DNA of 13,757 bases from Candidatus Cloacimonadota bacterium (GTDB taxonomy: Bacteria > Cloacimonadota > Cloacimonadia > Cloacimonadales > TCS61): positions 1 to 13,757 of the forward strand of contig JABIME010000061.1 of NCBI GenBank assembly GCA_018654125.1, written 5' to 3'. Below the pieces are notes generated by a model. The model was not told the origin of the DNA. It saw only the letters and a list, made by a program, of their open reading frames with translations, and ran no database searches. Shown here in pieces: positions 7,965-13,648 of this stretch. How positions within the stretch are numbered: position 1 is the stretch's first letter; the number at the start of each line of letters is the position of its first letter. The translations under genes were made by a program, and so were the position numbers.

Positions 7965-8326
7965 TAAATGATCTGAAGAAAATTTTCACAACAGCAGATA
8001 TCATTTTAATATTGTTTCTTGTATTGTTTGCTGTATTTATGGTCGTTCTAATTAAAGATGATATTTCTGCAAAACAGGTTGAGATAAGATATCACAATAA
8101 ATTTGTTGTTTCTGTTCCGTTTAATAAAGATAGAGTTATAAAAATTGATGAAGGAATAGTTGCAGAAATAAAGGATAGTAAAGTACGGATCAAGAAATCA
8201 ACCTGCAAAAATAAGTATTGTGTTAAACAAGGATGGAGTAACCGTTTCCCCATTATCTGCATTCCAAATGAAGTGTCAGTTGTGATAAAAAGCCAGAAGA
8301 AAGAAGAAATGCTTATAACAAGATGA
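7961..8326 (+). CDS. Membrane-anchored NusG domain II-containing protein
   Basis: This 121-residue protein has one membrane helix near its N-terminus (about residues 13-32, ILILFLVLFAVFMVVLI). A small extracytoplasmic beta domain follows that matches the stand-alone NusG domain II family (Pfam NusG_II type). The family fingerprint is clear: VRIKKSTCKNKYCVKQGW, then PIICIPNEVSVVI, with three Cys residues. This family is unrelated in role to the transcription factor NusG. It is often found beside Gx/heptaprenyl diphosphate synthase component I and Rnf or ApbE genes, but none are present here. The start codon overlaps the stop of the radical SAM gene by 4 bp, so the two are almost certainly translated together. 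The function is not known. Confidence 0.82.
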   Translation: MINDLKKIFTTADIILILFLVLFAVFMVVLIKDDISAKQVEIRYHNKFVVSVPFNKDRVIKIDEGIVAEIKDSKVRIKKSTCKNKYCVKQGWSNRFPIICIPNEVSVVIKSQKKEEMLITR

Positions 8327-8327
8327 T

Positions 8328-8351
8328 GTACAGCGTTCACCTTGAACGTAC
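8328..8351 (+). other. Short hairpin between the NusG-II and TonB genes
   Basis: CGTTCA (8334-8339) and TGAACG (8343-8348) form a perfect 6-bp stem with a 3-nt loop. GTA (8328-8330) and TAC (8349-8351) can add three pairs across a 3-nt bulge. No T-run follows, so it is not a standard intrinsic terminator. It could reduce readthrough, act as a processing site or be an operator. It marks the only sizeable gap (58 bp) in the plus-strand gene run, and the TonB gene may have its own expression level. Confidence 0.3.
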
Positions 8352-8384
8352 TTAAAAGAATTTTAGAATAAGGGAGAAATAAAA

Positions 8385-8795
8385 ATGAAAAATTTGATTT
8401 TATTTATTATAACTGCTTTATTAATAACTTGTAGCATTAATCATAATTTAGAGCAAAATACACTTAGGGATGACAATAATTCATACTCTACAAGAATAAG
8501 TAGTAACGATAAATTACTTATTCAACCTGAAAGTGAAGTGTTTACAATAAAAAGAATTCCTCCAAATTATCCTGAATCCGCAGAAGAAAGTAAAATTGAA
8601 GGTGAAGTTTTTCTGAAAGTTGAAATTCTTGCTAATGGAACTGTAGGGAAAATACTGATAATTCAATCTTTAGCGGATGCATTTGATAAAGAGGCAGTTG
8701 AAGCTGTAAAACAATGGAAGTTTTCTCCCTTAAAAAAGGATGGAAAGCCTGTAGCATGTTGGGTTACTTTTCCAATTTTATTTGAATTAAAATGA
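8385..8795 (+). CDS. TonB C-terminal domain protein, probable lipoprotein
   Basis: The protein has 136 residues. A hydrophobic N-terminus (MKNLILFIITALLITC) ends at Cys16, which would be a lipidation site. The lipobox LITC is imperfect because Thr replaces the usual Gly, Ala or Ser at -1. After a short polar linker (about 17-54), residues 57-136 form a full TonB C-terminal domain: PPNYPESAEESKIEGEVFLK, DKEAVEAVKQWKFSPLKKDG and KPVACWVTFPILFELK follow the family pattern closely. TonB domains pass energy from inner-membrane ExbB/ExbD to outer-membrane receptors. This one lacks the long Pro-rich span-crossing segment, and no exbB or exbD is nearby. It may therefore be a periplasmic or outer-membrane-attached relative rather than a true energy transducer. 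AGGGAG lies about 8 nt before the ATG. Confidence 0.85.
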   Translation: MKNLILFIITALLITCSINHNLEQNTLRDDNNSYSTRISSNDKLLIQPESEVFTIKRIPPNYPESAEESKIEGEVFLKVEILANGTVGKILIIQSLADAFDKEAVEAVKQWKFSPLKKDGKPVACWVTFPILFELK

Positions 8796-8832
8796 AGTAA
8801 ATAATTTCTTCCATATCATATAAATTAAACCT

Positions 8833-9009
8833 TAAGAATCCTTTGTAGGTATTCGTACCTATGGCAGGTAAACCTCACAAAGACGCATCAAAATCTATTT
8901 CTCTGAGAGATTCTTACAATTTATCTAACAAAGATTCTCAGATTTTTATTTTCTCATTTACTGTTGCCTAATGGATTCTTCGTCGAATTCCTTTGTAAGA
9001 AATCCTCAG
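8833..9009. repeat. Degenerate repeat cluster in the convergent intergenic region
   Basis: The 245-bp gap between the TonB gene and ribH has no gene but much structure. GAATCCTTTGTA (8836-8847) recurs as GAATTCCTTTGTA (8985-8997). CTGAGAGATTCTTACAA (8903-8919) is inverted at 8993-9009 with 14 of 17 positions matching. The stem CTTTGT/ACAAAG (8841-8846, 8877-8882) encloses TAGGTA-TTCG-TACCTA (8846-8861), a 6-bp hairpin with a TTCG loop that shares base 8846 with the outer stem. It also encloses a small AGGT/ACCT arm (8866-8875). The pattern resembles a decayed small non-autonomous element or a family of dispersed intergenic repeats. It could also serve as a two-way transcription end, although no arm is followed by a clean T-run. 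Confidence 0.5.
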
Positions 9010-9040
9010 AAAGTCTATAATCAAAACATCTTTGTTTATT

Positions 9041-9514
9041 TTAAACTTTCTCTATCTCCTTCATAAGTTGTGACATTTCAATTGCACTAATAGCTGCATC
9101 CCAACCTTTATTTCCTGCTTTAGTTCCTGCTCTCTCGATAGCTTGTTCGATCGTGTCAGTGGTTACAACACCAAATATAACTGGTAAACCAACATCAAGC
9201 CCGACCTTGGCTATTCCTTTGCTCATCTCAGCACTTACATAATCAAAATGCGGTGTGGCTCCACGTATAACTGCACCAAGGCAGATGACAGCATCAAATT
9301 GTTTGGTTGTTGCCAGTTTCTGAGCGATCAAAGGCAGTTCAAATGCTCCCGGTACCCAAGTTACAGTTATATCCCCCTCTTTCACTTCATGACGCACAAA
9401 AGTATCAACCGCCCCCGATAACAATTTTGATGAAATAAACTCATTAAATCTTCCAACAACAATTGCAACCTTTAAACCTTTTCCTACTAATTTCCCTTCG
9501 ATTGTTTTATACAT
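9041..9514 (-). CDS. ribH: 6,7-dimethyl-8-ribityllumazine synthase
   Basis: The enzyme condenses 3,4-dihydroxy-2-butanone 4-phosphate with the ribitylaminouracil intermediate to give lumazine, the penultimate step of riboflavin synthesis. The 157-residue length is typical. Family motifs are all present: [10 protein letters not shown] (about 19-28), WVPGAFELP (53-61), the phosphate-binding and catalytic loop [14 protein letters not shown] with His89, [17 protein letters not shown] and the C-terminal AGNKGWDAA. This enzyme normally assembles into pentamers or 60-subunit capsids. AAGGAGA lies about 6 nt upstream of the ATG. It is last in the rib operon, 16 bp after ribBA. One of its substrates is the product of the RibB domain of ribBA, which carries an internal stop codon in this sequence. 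Confidence 0.97.
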   Translation of the reverse strand: MYKTIEGKLVGKGLKVAIVVGRFNEFISSKLLSGAVDTFVRHEVKEGDITVTWVPGAFELPLIAQKLATTKQFDAVICLGAVIRGATPHFDYVSAEMSKGIAKVGLDVGLPVIFGVVTTDTIEQAIERAGTKAGNKGWDAAISAIEMSQLMKEIEKV

Positions 9515-9530
9515 TATTTTCTCCTTATAA

Positions 9531-10742
9531 TTAATTAACTTCAGATACTTGTTTCAGTAAATATCCCATCTTTTCTCTCTTAGTTTGCAGGTAATTTAAA
9601 TTTGTGCAGGTAGGTTCAAATTCATGAACTTTACGCACAACTTCAATTCTGCATTCTTCTAACTGTTTTATTTTTAAAGGATTATTGGTCATCAATTCGA
9701 CTTTATCAATATTCAGATCTTTCAATATATCAGCAGCGATCTTGAATTGTCGCATCTCGGCAGGGAAACCTAAAGCTCTGTTTGCTTCAACAGTATCAAG
9801 TCCTTCATCCTGCAATTCATAGGCTTTCAATTTATTCAATAATCCAATCCCTCTTCCTTCTTGCCGCAAGTAAATGAGTACCCCTTCACCATTTTCATCG
9901 ATCTTCTGCATAGCATTGGAAAGCTGATCTCCGCAATCACAACGCAGGCTTCCTAGTAGATCTCCAGTAAAGCATTCCGAGTGAACACGACACATAACAG
10001 GTTTTACTTTACTTGTTGGGTTACCTTTTATTAGTGCGATATGTGGTTCATTAGAGTCTGAACTGGAATAACCGATCATTTTAAAATTGCCCCATTTGGT
10101 GGGAAGTTCGATCTTACCTGTTTCTCTTTTTATAGAAGATTCATTCTGCAAACGGTATTCGATCAAATCTTTGATCGTGATCAATTTCAATTGCCACTTT
10201 TTTGCAAACTTCATTAAGTCCGGTACTCTTGCCATCGTTCCATCAGGATTGATAATTTCACAAATTACTCCAGCAGGATGGAAACCGGATAATCTGGCCA
10301 GGTCGACTGCTGCTTCTGTGTGACCAGCTCGTTCCAAAACTCCACCACTCATAGCTTGCAAAGGAAAAATATGACCAGGTCTGCGAAAGTCTTTTTCGGT
10401 ATTATTAGAATTGATGAGTTCCAGAATTGTGGCAGCTCGATCAAATGCAGAAATACCCGTGGAGTTGGATTTGTGGTCGACACTAACAGTAAAAGCAGTT
10501 TGATTATTGTCAGTATTTTTAGTAACCATTTGATCAAGTTTCAATTGCTGCAAATCTTTACCAGTCATTGGCATGCAAACCAATCCTTTTGCCTGGCTGA
10601 TCATGAAATTGATACTTTTTGGTGAAATACATTCTGCAGGAATTACCAAGTCTCCCTCATTCTAGCGGTCTTCATCATCCACCACAATCACCATTTCTCC
10701 CTTTTTTAATTCATACAAAGCTTCTTCAATTGTGTTTATCAT
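9531..10742 (-). CDS. ribBA: Bifunctional DHBP synthase/GTP cyclohydrolase II, interrupted by an in-frame TAG
   Basis: RibB makes 3,4-dihydroxy-2-butanone 4-phosphate from ribulose 5-phosphate, and RibA opens GTP in the other branch of riboflavin synthesis. The real start is the ATG at 10742 ([17 protein letters not shown]), with GGAG in the 11-bp gap after ribE. The frame runs 404 codons to TAA at 9533-9531, the normal length, but codon 27 is TAG in VVDDEDR-stop-NEGD. The family has the metal-binding Glu there (GAG). Beyond it the RibB domain is well kept ([15 protein letters not shown] with metal ligand His141, NPDGTMAR). RibA follows from about residue 212, with zinc cysteines in [18 protein letters not shown] (Cys257, Cys268, Cys270) and [14 protein letters not shown]. 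Starting instead at the TTG at 10649 gives 372 residues and a dead RibB. The change may be real inactivation, a rare variant, a sequence error or readthrough. Confidence 0.92.
10662..10664 (-). other. In-frame amber codon in the RibB active-site motif
   Basis: On the minus strand the codons read GAC CGC TAG AAT GAG GGA GAC, where DHBP synthases read D R E N E G D. One base (T for G at 10664) separates TAG from the expected GAG. The 26 codons before it and the hundreds after it are free of stops and conserved. The loss is therefore recent or artefactual, not general decay. Confidence 0.9.
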
Positions 10743-10753
10743 TATTTTCTCCA

Positions 10754-11398
10754 TTATGCATAACCATGTTCTGCCAGAAATTGTATTGATATATTGCTTT
10801 TCACTTTTCCTTTGTATTGCAGGAAATTATAAAGATACTTCCCTAGTAAATCACTTTCGATATTTACTTTATCACCCGTTTTTTTGTACTGCAGGGTTGT
10901 GTTTCTCATTGTTTCAGGAATGATGGAAGTAGTAAGATAATCTTGCTCCAATTCTGCAATTGTTAGACTTATCCCATCAATGCAGATAGAACCTTCCACT
11001 ATAAAGTATTTCCTTTGTTCAGAATCGATTTGAATTTTGAATTTTGTTGCATTTTCATACTTAGTAATTGATTTGATATTTCCAGTTCCATCTATATGTC
11101 CGCTCACCAGATGCCCACCCAGACGAGATTGCAGTTGCAAAGCTCTTTCCAGATTAACTAATTCCCCTATACAATAGTTTCCAATATGCGATTTTTGGAA
11201 AGTAACAGGCATCACATCAGATGTAAAACTCGTATTATCGAATTTGGAAATAGTAAGACAAATTCCGTTAACAGCAATGCTGTCACCGAGTTTTATATCT
11301 TCCAAAACCGTTTTGCAAGAAATTGTGAGTGAATTATTTTTCCCTATTTTCTTGATTTCAGTAATTTTGCCGATCTCTTCAATTATTCCAGTGAACAT
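10754..11398 (-). CDS. ribE: Riboflavin synthase, alpha subunit
   Basis: The enzyme dismutates two lumazine molecules into riboflavin and the ribitylaminouracil intermediate. The protein has 214 residues with the usual two homologous lumazine-binding barrels. The first begins MFTGIIEEIG with GDSIAVNGICLTI (about 38-50). The second has GGHLVSGHIDGTG (about 94-106) and GSICIDGISLTI (about 136-147). A C-terminal helix (about 185-214) that drives trimer formation ends in FLAEHGYA. The ATG at 11398 directly abuts the ribD stop, and its GAGGAG ribosome binding site lies within the last codons of ribD, so translation is coupled. ribBA follows after 11 bp. The gene is complete, with no sign of damage. 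Confidence 0.96.
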   Translation of the reverse strand: MFTGIIEEIGKITEIKKIGKNNSLTISCKTVLEDIKLGDSIAVNGICLTISKFDNTSFTSDVMPVTFQKSHIGNYCIGELVNLERALQLQSRLGGHLVSGHIDGTGNIKSITKYENATKFKIQIDSEQRKYFIVEGSICIDGISLTIAELEQDYLTTSIIPETMRNTTLQYKKTGDKVNIESDLLGKYLYNFLQYKGKVKSNISIQFLAEHGYA

Positions 11399-12523
11399 TT
11401 ATTTCTCCTCGCTCATTGGAAGTTTACCTGTATTTAGATAACCTTCAATGTGTAGATTATCGCCCAGTTTTACGATTTTGATATTGTCTAATTGATAAGC
11501 AGAATCGATTGTATCAATTGATAAATCTTTCAACATGGGAATTCCATCATTGCCGATTAGAATCGGAGCCTGAAAAAGATGGAATTTATTTATCAAATTG
11601 GCTTCAATAAAAGAAGTATAAACTCCACCTCCACCCTCTAACAGCAAACTTGTAATTTCTCGTTGACCAAGTTCTGTAAGGATTTCTTCAACTATTAGGG
11701 TTTCCGGAGTACCAGATACTGGGATGACTTGAATATCATATTTTTGGAACTCTTTAATAATGTTATTTTTCGCATAATATTTATGACAAATAACAATAAG
11801 TTGTTTCGAAATTGACCAATTGTAAACTTTCATCTTAGATAGCTGTTCTGCAGAAATATCGAGTTTAGGAATAATAATGATCTTTTGTGGTCCTTCTGTA
11901 ATTGAATCTAATCTCACATTAAGGCTTGGATCATCGTTGATCAACGTATTTTTCCCAATTAGAATTGCATCTACTTGATTTCGTAATTCATGAGTTTTGA
12001 TTCGCGACACAGCATTGGAAATCCATTTTGCATTACCAATAGAAGTGGCTATTTTCCCATCGAGAGAAATGGCAGATTTGGCAATCACAAATGGTTTATG
12101 GGTTTTTATGTAATAAAAGAAAACTTCGTTTTGCTTTTTGGCTTCCTCTGCCAAAATTCCTGTTTCTACAATAATACCTGCAGCTTTGAGCTGTTGAATC
12201 CCTTTACCTGCGACCTGAGGATTGGGATCTTTTACAGCTATAACTACTTTAGATATTCCGGCTTCGATGATCTTACCTGTGCAGGGAGGTGTTTTCCCAT
12301 GATGACAGCATGGCTCCAGCGTTACATAAAGAGTGGCACCTTTTGCCTTCTTTCCAGCTTCATCCAAAGCATAAACTTCAGCATGATGACCACCGGAAAA
12401 CTGATGTGCACCTTTGCCGATAATTTTTCCATTCTTTACAACAACTGCTCCCACCAAAGGATTTGGGCTGGTCTTTCCTCTGAATTCTTCTGCTAATTCT
12501 ATAGCATATTTCATATAGTTCAC
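11399..12523 (-). CDS. ribD: Bifunctional diaminohydroxyphosphoribosylaminopyrimidine deaminase/reductase
   Basis: RibD carries out the deamination and side-chain reduction that follow GTP cyclohydrolase II. The protein has 374 residues. The deaminase domain (about 1-145) shows TSPNPLVGAVVV, GGHHAEVYAL (zinc ligand His47 and catalytic Glu49) and LEPCCHHGKTPPC (zinc ligands Cys72 and Cys81). The reductase domain (about 150-370) begins VIAKSAISLDGKIATSIGNAKWIS and contains LLLEGGGGVYTSFIEANL. A GTG at 12523 is taken as the start because GGAG lies 5 nt upstream and family members usually have a few residues before YMKYAIELA. The ATG at 12514 would be 14 nt from that site. It is first in the rib operon, behind an FMN riboswitch and terminator. 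Confidence 0.96.
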   Translation of the reverse strand: MNYMKYAIELAEEFRGKTSPNPLVGAVVVKNGKIIGKGAHQFSGGHHAEVYALDEAGKKAKGATLYVTLEPCCHHGKTPPCTGKIIEAGISKVVIAVKDPNPQVAGKGIQQLKAAGIIVETGILAEEAKKQNEVFFYYIKTHKPFVIAKSAISLDGKIATSIGNAKWISNAVSRIKTHELRNQVDAILIGKNTLINDDPSLNVRLDSITEGPQKIIIIPKLDISAEQLSKMKVYNWSISKQLIVICHKYYAKNNIIKEFQKYDIQVIPVSGTPETLIVEEILTELGQREITSLLLEGGGGVYTSFIEANLINKFHLFQAPILIGNDGIPMLKDLSIDTIDSAYQLDNIKIVKLGDNLHIEGYLNTGKLPMSEEK

Positions 12524-12539
12524 GTAAACTCCAGTGGAG
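12521..12539 (-). promoter_or_regulatory. ribD ribosome binding site with small overlapping hairpin
   Basis: GGAG (12532-12529) lies 5 nt before the GTG at 12523 and decides that start over the ATG at 12514. The site is part of CTCC-ACT-GGAG (12539-12529), a 4-bp hairpin that could partly hide it. Two more CTCC stretches lie just upstream in the leader (within 12560-12580) and could also pair with GGAG. This suggests possible translational control in addition to the terminator, but the stem is small. Confidence 0.45.
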
Positions 12540-12578
12540 CAGAATTGTATTTGGGAGATTTATGTCCGATGAAGGAGC

Positions 12579-12604
12579 AAAAAAAATACCCCGTTCATCG
12601 GGGC
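12579..12604 (-). terminator. Intrinsic terminator of the FMN riboswitch
   Basis: On the minus strand, CCCCG (12603-12599) and CGGGG (12593-12589) form a GC-only stem around ATGAA. A final G-T pair is possible at the base (12604/12588). TA and eight consecutive T residues (12586-12579) follow. It lies between the FMN aptamer and ribD, the place expected for the expression platform. Its 5' arm GCCCCGA (12604-12598) is perfectly complementary to TCGGGGC (12747-12741) at the start of the aptamer. Pairing of those two without FMN would act as the antiterminator. Confidence 0.85.
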
Positions 12605-12608
12605 TAAA

Positions 12609-12632
12609 AAGAAAAGGTTATTGCCTTTTCTT
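12609..12632 (-). other. AT-rich hairpin between aptamer and terminator
   Basis: A perfect 9-bp stem, AAGAAAAGG with CCTTTTCTT, encloses CAATAA on the minus strand and is followed by TTT. It fills the linker between the aptamer and the terminator stem. It may be a spacer or pause hairpin, or a weak extra terminator. Being A/T-rich it is less stable than the terminator. Confidence 0.5.
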
Positions 12633-12633
12633 C

Positions 12634-12753
12634 CTATCTTCTCCCATCCAGACTTCTACTGTCGGTTTCGGAATTTCACCGAATCAATCAGGAAAATACC
12701 TGATTCACGGACTTTCACCGTCGGTCGGGAATAATACCCTGCCCCGAAGATAG
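12634..12753 (-). ncRNA. FMN riboswitch (RFN element)
   Basis: The leader of the rib operon carries the conserved RFN aptamer. Read on the minus strand, the closing helix P1 is CTATCTTC (12753-12746) with GAAGATAG (12641-12634). The invariant blocks follow in order: CGGGGCAGGGT, ATTCCCGACCGACGGT, GAAAGTCCGTGA, GATTCGGTGAAATTCCGAAA, CCGACAGTAGAAGTCTGGA and TGGGAGAAGAT. The variable arm (ATCAGG...CCTGAT, about 12687-12706) is a perfect short stem. FMN binding stabilises P1, which frees the terminator downstream. It is placed to control ribD-ribE-ribBA-ribH. Confidence 0.97.
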
Positions 12754-12761
12754 ATTTGATG

Positions 12762-12794
12762 ATGATTTATAATAAATCATTCAACATCTGTTTG
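12762..12794 (-). promoter_or_regulatory. Candidate rib promoter overlapping a perfect inverted repeat
   Basis: ATGATTTA (12762-12769) and TAAATCAT (12773-12780) are a perfect 8-bp inverted repeat with a 3-nt centre. On the minus strand the repeat contains TATAAA (12771-12766), a -10 candidate whose start point near 12759 would fall just before riboswitch helix P1. The -35 at 17 bp is weak (CAAACA, 12794-12789). A TTGACG at 12823-12818 exists but lacks a -10 at a normal distance. The dyad could be a protein operator on top of the riboswitch, or chance in AT-rich DNA. Confidence 0.35.
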
Positions 12795-12892
12795 CAGAAA
12801 AAATATTTTCGATTTTGCGTCAAGATGAAAATGTGAAAATATAATTATTAGTAATAAATTAATAAATTCGAAAAAGATTTATAAACATTTTT

Positions 12893-13648
12893 TTAAAATA
12901 GACTTTTTTTTACAACATAAATCAAATTCTCAGAATCATCTGTAACTTCTCCTTTATCAAAATCTCCATAAATATTTATAATTTCAAAATTACATTTTTC
13001 AAATAATAATTTCATATAATCTAAACTACACTCTTTCAATGAGATATCAACGTATGTTCTTCGTTCTTCCCCATTTTTGGCAATTTGTAAATATTCATCT
13101 TTCCAGTGTTTTATTTGGTTGATCCTGTCTATAATATGTGATGTGTACATTGTTACGGTGGATTCATTAACTGGATATTCTGCTGTATATGAATGTGTTG
13201 TTGGTAATATCTCTTCACCTTCGCAAATACGCGGATTAATATCCATTGCCAGCACTCCCTTATCTTCAAGATGCTCTTGAATGTTTTTCAAGCACTTTAT
13301 TTGTTCCTCAAGTGTGAGAAGCTGCTGAAATGAGGAATAACTTATAAATACAAATTTGAATTGTTTACCCAATTTAAAAGATTTCATATCAGAATTTATA
13401 ATTTTTAGGTTAGGAAGATTCTTAGCTCTAAGAACATCAAGCATTTCACTTGAATTATCTATTGCCGTAATGTTGTGTCCTTCTTTTATCAATTCTTGCG
13501 TCACCCTTCCAGAACCGCAACACAATTCAAGGATCGGGTATCCAAATTCAGAAGCGAGTGCTTTCCATATACGAATATCATTTCTTTGCTTAGTACAGAT
13601 CAGATCAAATTCCCAATCATAGTATTTTGTATGCTCATCCCAATTCAT
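12893..13648 (-). CDS. Class I SAM-dependent methyltransferase
   Basis: This 251-residue protein has a Rossmann-type methyltransferase domain. Motif I is ILELCCGSGRVTQELIKEG (about 39-57) with the Gly-rich SAM loop. The acidic end of strand 2 is in ITAIDNSSEML (about 60-70). A NSDMKSF segment binds adenine, and motif IV-like FVFISYSSFQQLL follows. The rest (DINPRI, HIIDRINQIKHWKDEY, RRTYVDISL) resembles small-molecule methyltransferases of the Methyltransf_25/YjhP type, but the substrate cannot be named. AGGGG lies about 5 nt before the ATG at 13648. It is transcribed toward the rib operon and no clear terminator follows its stop. Readthrough into the rib leader is possible and would then be controlled by the riboswitch terminator. 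There is no obvious link to riboflavin. Confidence 0.88.
   Translation of the reverse strand: MNWDEHTKYYDWEFDLICTKQRNDIRIWKALASEFGYPILELCCGSGRVTQELIKEGHNITAIDNSSEMLDVLRAKNLPNLKIINSDMKSFKLGKQFKFVFISYSSFQQLLTLEEQIKCLKNIQEHLEDKGVLAMDINPRICEGEEILPTTHSYTAEYPVNESTVTMYTSHIIDRINQIKHWKDEYLQIAKNGEERRTYVDISLKECSLDYMKLLFEKCNFEIINIYGDFDKGEVTDDSENLIYVVKKSLF

Noticed and set aside
8796..9040. tRNA, CRISPR or small RNA gene in the convergent gap
   Set aside because: The arms do not fold as a tRNA (no acceptor stem or TTC arm), the repeats are too degenerate and irregular for CRISPR, and no promoter or T-run marks a small RNA.
10649..10651. TTG at 10649 as the true start of ribBA
   Set aside because: It cuts the family's first 31 residues. 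The upstream frame ([20 protein letters not shown]...) is clearly homologous, begins with an ATG and ribosome binding site right after ribE, and is interrupted only by the TAG.
10662..10664. Genome-wide reassignment of TAG to an amino acid
   Set aside because: This is not supported within the window. Two plus-strand genes end naturally in TAG at family-typical lengths and no other conserved frame contains TAG. It stays as a remote alternative because in-frame stops follow soon after both.
11990..12496. 168-codon open frame on the plus strand
   Set aside because: It lies wholly antisense to ribD, whose zinc and reductase motifs are unmistakable. Its translation has no family pattern and no ribosome binding site.
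12562..12753. 63-codon open frame on the plus strand
   Set aside because: It covers the FMN riboswitch and terminator on the opposite strand, and its conservation is explained by RNA structure.
12845..12857. TTATTAGTAATAA dyad downstream of the methyltransferase as a terminator
   Set aside because: The stem is all A/T with a 1-nt centre and no following T-run. It is too weak to call.
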